64,000 nucleotides of DNA, from NCBI RefSeq assembly GCF_000152625.1, contig NZ_CH724156.1:2658602-2722601 (forward strand), read 5' to 3'. The number at the start of each line of letters is the position of its first letter. Position 1 is the first letter of the stretch. The position numbers were made by a program, and so were the translations under genes. The notes under the pieces were generated by a model, which worked only from the letters and a program-made list of their open reading frames with translations, had not been told where the DNA came from and did not search any database. Shown here one piece after another: positions 1 through 8,028 of the stretch. This DNA comes from Roseovarius nubinhibens ISM (GTDB taxonomy: Bacteria > Pseudomonadota > Alphaproteobacteria > Rhodobacterales > Rhodobacteraceae).

Positions 1-83
1 ATCACTACGTCCTCCAACGACAGCTTAGGCCCGTTGCGTTTTGTTCCTTTGGTCTTGCATGTTTGTGAAATCACTTGTGGCAT
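1..83 (-). CDS. Possible start of a gene running off the left edge
   Basis: An open frame begins with ATG at 83 and stays open to base 1 (27 codons). Its product starts MPQVISQTCKTKGTKRNGPK and is basic. A GAGGA sequence lies about 10 bases upstream of the ATG and could be a ribosome binding site. No family can be named from this length. It sits in low-GC DNA beside broken mobile-element sequence, so it may itself be a remnant. Confidence 0.25.
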   Translation of the reverse strand, partial: MPQVISQTCKTKGTKRNGPKLSLEDVV

Positions 84-116
84 TTGTTAGTCATCCTCGT
101 TCGCACATACCTTAGT

Positions 117-224
117 TCAATCTGATGCCCATTCCTCACCTTCCGATTCTTGATGGGGTTGGACCAGCTTGGCCCAGTAGTGGCCTTTTCCCTTAATCGT
201 CGCCTGCGAGGGCCTATCAGCCTC
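117..224 (-). pseudogene. Truncated second copy of the small gene at 3538-3849
   Basis: Read on the minus strand, this stretch encodes GHYWAKLVQPHQESEGEEWA, closely matching the middle of the 103-aa protein encoded at 3538-3849 (GHYWAKLVHPHHEPEGEEWA). A TGA stop follows at 117-119, where the intact copy continues, and a TAG closes the frame upstream at 225-227. About 58 bases (128-185 against 3690-3747) are nearly identical at DNA level. It is therefore a partial duplicate that cannot make the full protein. Confidence 0.7.
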
Positions 225-394
225 CTAGTCGCCGTCTCAGAGCAAATTCATCTGCCGCGCGCCTGGGCGATTTTCCAAGACGTCTTCGACAAAAACGAGC
301 TGCAGCAAGCTGGACGTCGACAACGTTTGTTCTTCGCGTAAACGGCAGCGAATTGGGTCGTTGGCATTGAGAGCCACAAGTCCTTCCTAGACTT

Positions 395-592
395 TGTTTG
401 AAAATCAGCGTCTTCCAGTTCATGAAGATTCTTCATGCCCGTTGGCATAATCCTAGTGATCTTCTTCTTCCAGTTAAAGTGCGTCGCCTGGCTGATCCCA
501 GCCTTCCGACAAATCTCAGCAACAGATGCTCTTTCTTCGCCTTGCTTGATGATGAACGCTTTCTACGCGTCCGTGAAGTAGGATGCTTTAAT
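395..592 (-). pseudogene. Relic of an IS3-family transposase orfA
   Basis: The minus-strand translation carries the signature of the small first protein of IS3-type elements: ASYFTDA, then a stop, then KAFIIKQGEERASVAEICRK, then AGISQATHFNWKKK and finally LHELEDADF. Known members begin MKASRFTDAQKAFI. Here the expected ATG start reads ATT (590-592), and the conserved Gln codon has become TAG (563-565). The family match is lost after about 395, so the leucine-zipper tail and the whole orfB integrase are absent. It marks past mobile-element activity in this low-GC segment. Confidence 0.75.
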
Positions 593-709
593 CGCTATCC
601 GCTCCTCTCCCAGCCAAGGGCAACCTAGCGGAAAACTCTGTCCATAGACGGGGAAATTTTCAGGACGCACTGCAGTTAAACAACAGGCTAGCGTTAAATT
701 CCGAACATC

Positions 710-925
710 TCATGTAAGCAGGTCATATGCAATTGCACCGAAAACCATACAAAAAATGATCGCTAACAGGAACCAAACTATAGGACGTTTAAACCAAAGC
801 TTTTTTTGGGCCTCTTCAATCTTTCTGAGCGCTTCATTGCGTTTCATTTCAATACCCTGTGAAGCCGACCGGTGATGGAAGGGCTCCATCTCTCCACGCT
901 GAGTCGACGGCTTTGTACGTTTCAT
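710..925 (-). CDS. Small single-pass membrane protein (71 aa)
   Basis: The ATG at 925 is preceded by a strong AGGTGGA ribosome binding site six bases or so upstream, which favours this start over the internal Met at residue 27. The first half is charged; residues about 48-68 (IVWFLLAIIFCMVFGAIAYD) form one hydrophobic helix near the C-terminus. It lies about 100 bases downstream of the CHASE4 kinase gene on the same strand and could be co-transcribed with it. No family is recognised. A role as a small partner of the kinase is only a guess from position. Confidence 0.5.
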   Translation of the reverse strand: MKRTKPSTQRGEMEPFHHRSASQGIEMKRNEALRKIEEAQKKLWFKRPIVWFLLAIIFCMVFGAIAYDLLT

Positions 926-1027
926 GTTCCACCTACTCTTTCAGACGGTTCAAGTGAGGCATGCCGACGAAACTATTCCGGCTCGGCAAGTGGCGATTCT
1001 GCTCGATCAACAAGTCATCGAGCATCT

Positions 1028-2731
1028 TCATGCCTTTTCCAATGTAAGTGTGAAAGTACTGCCAACGCCTACCTCACTGCTAACAGTGATATCGCCGCCT
1101 TCTAAGTTAGCCAACTCTTTTGCAATTGACAGGCCTAGACCGACCCCTTCGACAGTACGCGAATAGGAAGAATCTGTTTGGTAGAATGCCTTGAAAACAC
1201 GCTCAAGATCTTTGTTCTCGATGCCAATGCCAGAATCCTGAATAACAATCTCAATTACGTCGACCTTCTCCTTTACTGATAGGGAGACTCCTCCAGTTTC
1301 TGTGAACTTTATTGCATTTCCCAGTAAGTTAATAACAATTTGCCGCGTGCGCACAACATCCGCATAAACCATTGCCGACTTTAGCTCGGTAGTTAGTTCA
1401 AGCCCCTTTTCTTCAGTAAGAACCCGCATTTGCTCAACCACGGGGGCCACCACATAAGTAATGTCACAAACTTCCGGTTCTATCTCCAGGCGACCTGTTT
1501 CGATCCTGGCGTAATCTAGCAATTGGTTTACTAAGAATAGTAAATGTTCACCTGATTTTTCAATTTTCACCATGCCGGAGACAGAAGATTCCATAATTTC
1601 GTCGGCAAGTTTTTTCACCTCATCAAGGCAAACGTTATCACTTTCAAGAGCTTGGGCTAATTTTCTCGCGGGCGGCATCTGCTTCAAATGCGCTCCAAGA
1701 CGCGCATAGCCGAGAATGACCGTTAACGGCGTTCTGAGCTCATGGCTTACAACACTTAGAAAATTAATCTTAGCTAAGTCGGCGACCTTTGCATCATCTT
1801 TGGCCTCCTCCAGCATTCTTATCGTTGATAGAGCTGTGGCCTCACTCATTTGCAACTTATCTGAAACCCTTATGAGATGAAACGTGACCCATGTAATCAG
1901 TGATATCAGCGCCGAAGCAGACAGCAGCAGAACAGGCAGAAGCTTATACGCTAAGTCTGTCCCGGGCAAATCGGGGGTCCAAGAAAGCCAAGTGATTACG
2001 TTGCCTGACCTGTCCGTCAACGGAACATGAGCCGCCATTAGAGACGAATCTAAGTCCTTGAAAGCTGCTTTTTCCAACTCAATTGGACTGCTAATCTCAT
2101 TCGCAAGCTCGTCATCTACATACCGCACTGCCACATGAAGGTTTTCAGCGACATAATTTTGAAATTCGTTCTCCGTGTCCGGAACAATGGGTACTACGCT
2201 GACAATAGCCAGTTTATCTTTTAAATCGAATACATCCCAGGCTTCTACTTCAGAAAGTATCGAGCTAATGTCCTCTTGTTTTGTTTTAGCTTGGAAAATG
2301 GCTTCCCGAATTTCTGCCACCAGAGGTCTGATGGTTTGAGCCCGAGCCTCATATATTTCAGTTGACCAAACTTCTCCAAAGGCTGAGGCGAAAATAGGTT
2401 TATTATCTTTGTCTAATACATAGTTCTCGTCATGTCCGAAGTACTCTTGCATCCACCCACCAAGGTTCGCATTCATCCAGACCTTGTCACGCTCCATAGT
2501 TTTGCGAACCGCATGATCCCAAACGGTCGCACTCCGCTGTTGCTCAGGAATTTTACTGACAGCCTGTTCAAGCTTGCGAGAAGCTATACGCTCCTGCTTG
2601 GCCACCGCGGCTTCGTCTACCAAGTTAACTGCGTTTAGTCCGATGAAGCTTAGGCTAAGCAGTCCCAAGCCAAACACCACAGCAAAAGATAGATATATCT
2701 GCGCCTTAAGTGTAATTCGATTGCCCCACAT
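1028..2731 (-). CDS. CHASE4-type membrane sensor histidine kinase
   Basis: A 567-aa hybrid-free sensor kinase. Residues 10-32 and 264-287 are membrane helices enclosing a periplasmic domain that looks like CHASE4 (WDHAV near residue 71, WMNANLGGWM, FGHDENYVLD). The cytoplasmic part has a HisKA dimerisation helix with the phospho-acceptor His330 in SHELRTPL, then an ATPase domain with an N-box (NLLGNAIKFTE), a G1 box (DSGIGI, 499-504) and a G2 box (GVGLGLSIAKEL). It would autophosphorylate in response to an external signal and pass phosphate to a response regulator. No response regulator gene is adjacent. Its base composition is far below that of the rest of the window. Confidence 0.9.
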   Translation of the reverse strand: MWGNRITLKAQIYLSFAVVFGLGLLSLSFIGLNAVNLVDEAAVAKQERIASRKLEQAVSKIPEQQRSATVWDHAVRKTMERDKVWMNANLGGWMQEYFGHDENYVLDKDNKPIFASAFGEVWSTEIYEARAQTIRPLVAEIREAIFQAKTKQEDISSILSEVEAWDVFDLKDKLAIVSVVPIVPDTENEFQNYVAENLHVAVRYVDDELANEISSPIELEKAAFKDLDSSLMAAHVPLTDRSGNVITWLSWTPDLPGTDLAYKLLPVLLLSASALISLITWVTFHLIRVSDKLQMSEATALSTIRMLEEAKDDAKVADLAKINFLSVVSHELRTPLTVILGYARLGAHLKQMPPARKLAQALESDNVCLDEVKKLADEIMESSVSGMVKIEKSGEHLLFLVNQLLDYARIETGRLEIEPEVCDITYVVAPVVEQMRVLTEEKGLELTTELKSAMVYADVVRTRQIVINLLGNAIKFTETGGVSLSVKEKVDVIEIVIQDSGIGIENKDLERVFKAFYQTDSSYSRTVEGVGLGLSIAKELANLEGGDITVSSEVGVGSTFTLTLEKA

Positions 2732-3092
2732 GTAGATATACTTTTCTTAGACTGCCTCTTAACGTGTCCTGCTTTCTGAATGCGGCCATTTTAAGGCACA
2801 TGAAAAATGTCGACGTCAACATGATCAGCAATGCAGGCCTTCCCTCTTCGAGAATGCTCCTCCATGCTTGATCGGCAGCTCTCGAGGATCTGAACCGCAA
2901 CGATTGGCAAAACGACTAATGTCGGCTCTGGGCCGCGAGCGATGCCTAGCTTAGAGGGCAAAGGGCTGTTGTTGCCGCTACGCCGCAGGACGGCTGCGAG
3001 CGCAGATCGGACAGGTTCGTAAAAAAGTGATATCATCGAGAAACGAGAGGCGTTCATACATTCAAGGACCGCACTTTAAGGAGGGCGAATGG
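2732..3092. other. Gene-free stretch between the kinase and the ABM-like gene
   Basis: These 361 bases separate two divergent genes and must hold both promoters. Short open frames on the minus strand here (2706-2900 and 2791-3057) lack ribosome binding sites and recognisable sequence. The AAGGAGGG ribosome binding site for the next gene lies near the right end (about 3077-3084). No clear operator or hairpin was seen. Confidence 0.4.
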
Positions 3093-3386
3093 ATGATCAT
3101 GCGCATTTTCCAGATCGTTACGCGGCCTGGCAAAGAGGAGGAGTTCAGCAATTTCTTTCATGAGATTGCAATCCCTTTGATGAGAGGCACGAAGGGTATC
3201 GTTCTAGTGTTCCCTGGGGCTGCCCGTGAAGACACACCACGAGAGTTCAGTTTTGTGATGTTGTGGGAAAGCCTAGAGGCGCTCAAGGCTTTTGTCGGCG
3301 AAGATTTTGAGAGCCCGCACATAGACCCGGCGGAGGCTGAGTTAGTGGAGTCGCGTTCGATAAAGCACTATGAATTTGTAGAATGA
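3093..3386 (+). CDS. Antibiotic biosynthesis monooxygenase-like (ABM-fold) protein
   Basis: The likely start is the ATG at 3093, just after AAGGAGGG, giving 97 aa; the open frame extends upstream but without a ribosome binding site. The sequence (MIMRIFQIVTRPGKEEEF, FHEIAIPLMRGTKGIVLVFP, FSFVMLWESLEALKAFVGED) has the alternating strand-helix pattern and the W-x-S-x-E-A-L-K-A-F segment typical of ABM-fold, dimeric alpha+beta barrel proteins. Members act as small cofactor-less oxygenases, haem degraders or binding proteins. The substrate cannot be inferred. It stands alone between unrelated genes in the low-GC region. Confidence 0.55.
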   Translation: MIMRIFQIVTRPGKEEEFSNFFHEIAIPLMRGTKGIVLVFPGAAREDTPREFSFVMLWESLEALKAFVGEDFESPHIDPAEAELVESRSIKHYEFVE

Positions 3387-3537
3387 TTTTAGGGGGTTGG
3401 ATGCAGCTCTTAAAGATTTATACAAATTCAATGAGCGGGCCACGGACGTCACTAGAACGCTTGAACGCCGCCCTCGCCTGACGGGTCAGCCGCCGATGCG
3501 TAACGGCGGCTTCGCCCCGCATAGAAGTCACCCGGGA

Positions 3538-3849
3538 TCAGCTGGACTGGTTGAAATCAGGGACCCGTGGTCCCCAGATGAAAGCGTCGATCAACTGGCC
3601 TGGCTCGATGCCGGGTACGTAAACGCGCCATTGATCCTCGCCGGTCCCATTGTTGTAATTAACCTGAACAACCTCCCAGTCATACGAAGCCCATTCCTCA
3701 CCTTCTGGTTCATGATGAGGGTGGACCAGTTTGGCCCAGTAGTGGCCTTCTGCGCTAGGCGTCGGATGTGCGGGCATTTCGTCCTCCGGGGACAACGGGA
3801 CTTCCTTTACGCGGATGATAATAGTCAACTTTGAGCCCTGAGGCGACAT
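3538..3849 (-). CDS. Small hypothetical protein (103 aa), intact copy of the relic at 117-224
   Basis: The 103-aa product has a beta-rich start (KLTIIIRVKEV), an acidic aromatic centre (GHYWAKLVHPHHEPEGEEWA, YDWEVVQVNY) and ends near PDFNQSS. No signal peptide or membrane helix is present. The ribosome binding site upstream of the ATG is poor. Support for it being real is the near-identical partial copy at 117-224, in which mostly conservative changes kept the reading frame. It is convergent with the ABM-like gene and divergent from the protease gene. Function unknown. Confidence 0.5.
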   Translation of the reverse strand: MSPQGSKLTIIIRVKEVPLSPEDEMPAHPTPSAEGHYWAKLVHPHHEPEGEEWASYDWEVVQVNYNNGTGEDQWRVYVPGIEPGQLIDAFIWGPRVPDFNQSS

Positions 3850-3898
3850 TCGTCCATGGATCTGTTATGCTATCCAGATCGCGGAAGGATAAATTGCC

Positions 3899-5446
3899 AT
3901 GTCCGCTGGCTATACCGTCATACTTGAACAACTTACTGGACCGCAGCGCGGATCAGAGACTCGTCTGTTCGACGACGAGATTTATGCATTTCTTGAAGCG
4001 GATCAAAACCTTCGGTTCACCGACCAGCAAGACCTTCAGGACGGTGAATCGCAGTTTGCCGTTCTAAATAGGTCTGAAACGGACTACATTATAACGGCAA
4101 CTGCGGATAACGAGTTCTGGATCAATAAGCGGTTGGTCAAGTCGGCAAGTCTCCGAGGCGGAGATATGATCGAATTCGGCGAGAACGGCCCGATGGTTCG
4201 ATATCACCGTTTCGACGGAATTTTGCCGCTTCGTTGGACCGTGTCCGAGATTGCCAGCGACTCTATTGCCTACCTCCGTTTCAGCCGCAAACCGTTCACG
4301 TATCGACTAAGGCATGCGGCGGCCCAGTTTGGGGGGCGATTGATCTGGCAAACAACAATCGCCTATCGGGTGACAGTCGTCGTGGCCATCTTGGCGCTCG
4401 CTGGTCTGGCATACAGTCAATATCAAGCAAGTCGGCTCTTGCAGGAAAGGATAGAAGCCGGTGCAGGCCAATTGGATTCTGTTGCGGCATCACTGGCAAA
4501 AGCGCGCGATGAGGCCCTAAAGCCGAGTGACCTGGTCGAACTTCGCAATGACTTGAGCAGCCAGGTCTCTTTGAATGCCGAGCGGCTTGCTGAACTCGAA
4601 CGCCACTCCGAGGCGGTAAAACGTGTCATCCGTAAATCAACCGAGGCCGTCGCATTTCTTCAACTGGAATACAGTCTTCGGGACATCGTTACCGGCAACG
4701 AATTAAGGCATGTTATAAACCGCGATGGCGTGCCGGTAATGTTGCCGCAAGGGCAGCCGCTTTTGTCGTTGGACGGGAATGGCCCGGTTGCAAAGGTTCA
4801 GCTAACCGGAACTGGCTTTTTACTTGGTGGCGGCCGCTATCTGGCAACCAACAGACATGTTGCCTTGCCATGGGAGCGTGGAAGATACTCTGGTCCAATC
4901 AGCGCTGACGTCTTAGAACCCGTCGTTTCCAAATTCGTCGCCTACTTTCCAAATCTCCAAATGCCAGTCGACGTTTCTCTGAAAACTGCAAGCGAAACCG
5001 CGGACCTTGCCATTCTCGCGATTGAGGCAGGATTACCGGAACTGGACGGGTTGCTTCTGGCCTCGGGGACGCCGAGCGTCGGCGAAGAGGTAATTTTGTT
5101 GGGCTATCCGACGGGACTTCGAAGTCTGCTTGCCCAGTCCGGCCACGAGTTCGTCCGGCAGTTGGAGGCGGATAAGGAACTCGATTTCTGGAACGTCTCA
5201 AGGCGTTTGTCCGATGCTGGCCTGATATTCCCCCTCGCGAGCCGCGGCATCACGGCCAGGGTTGCGTCTGAAGCGCTGGTCTATGACGCCGAAACGACCG
5301 TGGGTGGCAGTGGCGGACCTGTCCTGAACCTGCAAGGCGAGGTAATTGCAATAAACGCAGCCATTCTGCCCGAATTTGGCGGATCGAACCTTGGTGTGCC
5401 AGCTTCAAAGCTTGCGGCACTTATTTCCATTAAAACAAAGGAATGA
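3899..5446 (+). CDS. Membrane-anchored trypsin-like serine protease with FHA-like N-terminal domain
   Basis: A 515-aa protein in three parts. Residues about 1-105 resemble a forkhead-associated beta-sandwich (late FWINKRLV, LRGGDMIEFGENGPMVRYH), without the classical phosphothreonine-binding GR/SxxH pattern. A single helix at about 156-174 (RVTVVVAILALAGLAYSQY) is followed by a helical linker. The C-terminal half is a trypsin/DegP-type protease with His320 (TNRHVA), Asp369 (TADLAIL) and Ser471 (GGSGGPVLN). No PDZ domain is visible. Topology would put the FHA-like part in the cytoplasm and the protease in the periplasm. Start codon ATG; composition is lower in GC than the core genes. Confidence 0.8.
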   Translation: MSAGYTVILEQLTGPQRGSETRLFDDEIYAFLEADQNLRFTDQQDLQDGESQFAVLNRSETDYIITATADNEFWINKRLVKSASLRGGDMIEFGENGPMVRYHRFDGILPLRWTVSEIASDSIAYLRFSRKPFTYRLRHAAAQFGGRLIWQTTIAYRVTVVVAILALAGLAYSQYQASRLLQERIEAGAGQLDSVAASLAKARDEALKPSDLVELRNDLSSQVSLNAERLAELERHSEAVKRVIRKSTEAVAFLQLEYSLRDIVTGNELRHVINRDGVPVMLPQGQPLLSLDGNGPVAKVQLTGTGFLLGGGRYLATNRHVALPWERGRYSGPISADVLEPVVSKFVAYFPNLQMPVDVSLKTASETADLAILAIEAGLPELDGLLLASGTPSVGEEVILLGYPTGLRSLLAQSGHEFVRQLEADKELDFWNVSRRLSDAGLIFPLASRGITARVASEALVYDAETTVGGSGGPVLNLQGEVIAINAAILPEFGGSNLGVPASKLAALISIKTKE

Positions 5447-5952
5447 GATCGCGACCGAGATGTGAACTGAAGGCAGGCCATGCCAAGCTAAAATCGGAGA
5501 TGGTCAACACCTTTTGGTCTATCGTGAACGGCAGATTTGTTCGCTCAGCCCACCCTAATCCTTCGAGATTTCTGCGTCACGCTTGAATGGTCGATTTGGT
5601 GGATCTGCGCTGCAGCGCTCGACCAAGAATCGAACAGCAGGTAAGGGCCGTTAGCGGAATATGGTGAGATCGAAGAAGCTTAGCCCGGGCTTTTTACTTG
5701 AGATAGCCGTACTAAAGCCATGAAGATGTCGGGTTTAAAAATGATACGGTGACCAACAGAAATGGTCATTTGGGGGTGACTTGGCATGTTGAACGTACTG
5801 CTGTGCGGAGCTTTGTTTGTTATAGGTTTCTGTGTCGGTCGTGCTCGAGAGCGCGCTTCGTCAGTCCAAGAGTTGGTCAAGGATGATCTTATCTTGGAAC
5901 CAGGCCAACTCTGAGAAAATAGGCCGTTTCGAGTTCGTGTGCTGTTAGTGTG
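5447..5952. other. Intergenic stretch, mostly without recognisable content
   Basis: About 500 bases between two genes whose 3' ends face each other. The only candidate gene is the 42-codon frame listed at 5786-5914. A minus-strand frame at 5680-5880 has no ribosome binding site and no recognisable sequence. No strong terminator hairpin was seen. Confidence 0.4.
5786..5914 (+). CDS. Possible 42-aa membrane microprotein
   Basis: An ATG at 5786 follows a GGGGGTG ribosome binding site by about eight bases. The product starts MLNVLLCGALFVIGFCVGRA and continues with a charged tail (REREASS-like then VQELVKDDLILEPGQL). That is the layout of a small single-pass inner-membrane protein. It is too short for family assignment, and length alone cannot exclude chance. 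Confidence 0.3.
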   Translation: MLNVLLCGALFVIGFCVGRARERASSVQELVKDDLILEPGQL

Positions 5953-7476
5953 CTATACTTTCGAAAGAACTATCTTAAATTCTGTTCCAGGGCCATCAAC
6001 CGGTTCGATCGATAGCTCGCCTCCCATCTGCCTAATTACATGGCGAGACACACTGAGTCCGAATCCGATACTTTGGTGGGCACGCGCATCCGACGGATCC
6101 CTTTGCCAAAATGGCTCAAAGGCATGTTCGTGAAACTCTAAAGGGATGCCGATACCGTAATCTCTAACGCAGATTGCTAGGTTCGCCGCGTCTACGCTTG
6201 CAGTAATCACTATCTCACCATTCTTTGGTGAGTATTTGGCTGCATTTGAGATAAGGCTGATTAGCACTTTCTGCAACATGATTGGATCACAGTGCCATTC
6301 TATAACCTCATCAGATTGACTGAGGCTGATTTTGGCGCTCCGTTCGTCTAGGATTTTTGCAGAGCGGGCGATCGCGTGGTTGATGACATCAGTGATGTCG
6401 CAACGCACGATCGTGAGAGCCATGGTGCTCGCGGACACCCTGTCAAAATCCAAAAGGTCATCGAGAATGGATCGTAGTCGGTCGCTTCCTCGTTTGGCTA
6501 TTGAAAGGAGTTCCGCCAGCTTTTTGTCCGTGCCTTTCGAATAGAGCATGTGTGCGATATCAAGGGCGCCAGTGATAGTGGTGACCGGTGTGCGGATTTC
6601 GTGGCTGGCTAGATTGATAAAGTCACGCTTCATTTCTTCAAGACGGCGCTGAGCAGTGATGTCGATAATCTGGACCACATAGTGCTGCGGGTTTCCATCC
6701 ACGTCCCGAGCCAACACACAGCACACGTGCCCCCAGACAACATTACCGTCTTTTCGAATGTAGCGGCGCTCCATCTCGAAGGATGCCGCATGCCCATTCA
6801 ATAACAAGGCCACGTTGTCATTGTGAACTGGAAGGTCTTCCCAATGTATTAGTGTTTTGAAATTAAGCTTTGCAAACTCGTCCGCGGAGTAGCCTAGGTA
6901 CCTCCGAAGAGCCTTGTTGGATCGTATGCAGACGCCATCGAGGGCGACCAAGGCGCTCCCTATAGGTGTGTTGTCAACAAGTGAGCGTAGATCTTCTTCG
7001 CTTTGCTTAAGGGCTAGCTCCATCCGCTTTCGTTTGCTGATCTCCCACTGAGTGCCTACTAGATTGAGCGCCACACCTCCGGCATCCCATTCAGTGCATG
7101 AGGCATCGGTGCGGAACCAACGCCATTCCTCGGAGTTGAAGGGGCGAAGGCGATAGTCGATCGACACACGATTGGTGTGACCTGCTAGATGTTCTTCAAG
7201 AGCGGTTTCAAGGCGTGATAGGTCTTCCGGGTGAACTCGCTTACGCCATTCTGCCTGAAAATACGATATCTCTGTGTTTTCGACGCCCATCAGGCGGCGC
7301 CATGCTCCTGAAATGGTAGACGTGTTGGTCCTAAGGTCCAGGTGGAAAATCCCAACGTCAGCCGCTTCTACAGCAGTCTTAAGAATTTCCAGCTCTTGAA
7401 TGCGAGATTTTAGAATCTCAACATCAGACTGCTTAACTGGAGGCGGCGTGGTGTGTTTTGATTGCAAATTTTTCAT
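5953..7476 (-). CDS. Cytoplasmic PAS-PAS sensor histidine kinase
   Basis: A 507-aa kinase with no membrane helix. Two PAS/PAC modules lie at about residues 30-150 (ending near NLVGTQWEISKRK) and 160-280 (YLGYSADEF, ending with the PAC-like QIIDITAQRRLEEMK). A HisKA segment follows with phospho-acceptor His292 in LASHEIRTPVT, then an ATPase domain with an N-box (ISNAAKYSP), a G1 box (DYGIGIP) and a G2 box (SIGFGLSVSRHV). It would sense an internal redox, light or metabolite signal. It has no adjacent response regulator, like the kinase at 1028-2731. Confidence 0.9.
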   Translation of the reverse strand: MKNLQSKHTTPPPVKQSDVEILKSRIQELEILKTAVEAADVGIFHLDLRTNTSTISGAWRRLMGVENTEISYFQAEWRKRVHPEDLSRLETALEEHLAGHTNRVSIDYRLRPFNSEEWRWFRTDASCTEWDAGGVALNLVGTQWEISKRKRMELALKQSEEDLRSLVDNTPIGSALVALDGVCIRSNKALRRYLGYSADEFAKLNFKTLIHWEDLPVHNDNVALLLNGHAASFEMERRYIRKDGNVVWGHVCCVLARDVDGNPQHYVVQIIDITAQRRLEEMKRDFINLASHEIRTPVTTITGALDIAHMLYSKGTDKKLAELLSIAKRGSDRLRSILDDLLDFDRVSASTMALTIVRCDITDVINHAIARSAKILDERSAKISLSQSDEVIEWHCDPIMLQKVLISLISNAAKYSPKNGEIVITASVDAANLAICVRDYGIGIPLEFHEHAFEPFWQRDPSDARAHQSIGFGLSVSRHVIRQMGGELSIEPVDGPGTEFKIVLSKV

Positions 7477-7850
7477 CTGGTCAGTTCACGGCTGCAATCC
7501 TTCACAGTTAGCTGGCGCCAAAAGCGAGGAAGCATGAATGCGTGCCGAACTCAATCGAGACATGAAAATACTCATGCCATCTCAACTAGGGCGAGTGTGC
7601 GAAATGGCAAAGTTCCAAGTGTCACTAAGTGCGAAAGGGATAAGCGGCCTTTGGTGCGCTAGGAAACCAAACCTCTCATTTCGAGGATACGCAGCGTGTA
7701 ACTTACTCAGGATAGACGGACGGGGAACGGCGGCAGCGGAGGGGCTCTTTTGGTGGAAGGGTTGTTGGCACTAAGTGCACTAACCCATTGAAACTTATAG
7801 AGCCGGCAAATTGCCTGTTGGCACTGCAAGCCATTGATTTCAATGGATTT
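7477..7850. other. Gene-free junction between low-GC region and tRNA-Glu
   Basis: These 374 bases contain the promoter of the PAS kinase and the 3' flank of the tRNA. Visible structure: a 16-base inverted repeat CCATTGATTTCAATGG at 7831-7846, four bases from the tRNA 3' end, and a 10-base direct repeat TGTTGGCACT at 7763-7772 and 7816-7825. No coding frame here has a convincing start. Confidence 0.45.
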
Positions 7851-7925
7851 TGGCAGCCCGTAGGGGAATCGAACCCCTCTTTCCAGGTTGAAAACCTGGC
7901 GTCCTAACCGATAGACGAACGGGCC
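7851..7925 (-). tRNA. tRNA-Glu (anticodon TTC)
   Basis: On the minus strand the sequence folds as a complete tRNA: acceptor GGCCCGT pairing with ACGGGCT (one G-U), anticodon stem CCAGG/CCTGG around the loop TTTTCAA with anticodon TTC, T arm with GGTTCGATTCC, and an encoded CCA end at 7851-7853. It delivers glutamate at GAA/GAG codons. It lies exactly where base composition changes from the low-GC accessory region to the high-GC core, the usual position for an integration site, though no integrase gene is seen in the window. Confidence 0.95.
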
Positions 7926-8028
7926 AGCGCCGTGGCGTGTCGCGTAACTAGGCAAAACCGGGGACGGGTGCAAGAGGATTTTTGCAGCAAAATGCACTTC
8001 TTTCCGATTTTTTTTCGAGCCACCTATT

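Noticed and set aside
2791-3057. An 88-codon minus-strand frame before the ABM-like gene
   Set aside because: No ribosome binding site and no recognisable sequence, and it overlaps the likely promoter of the next gene.
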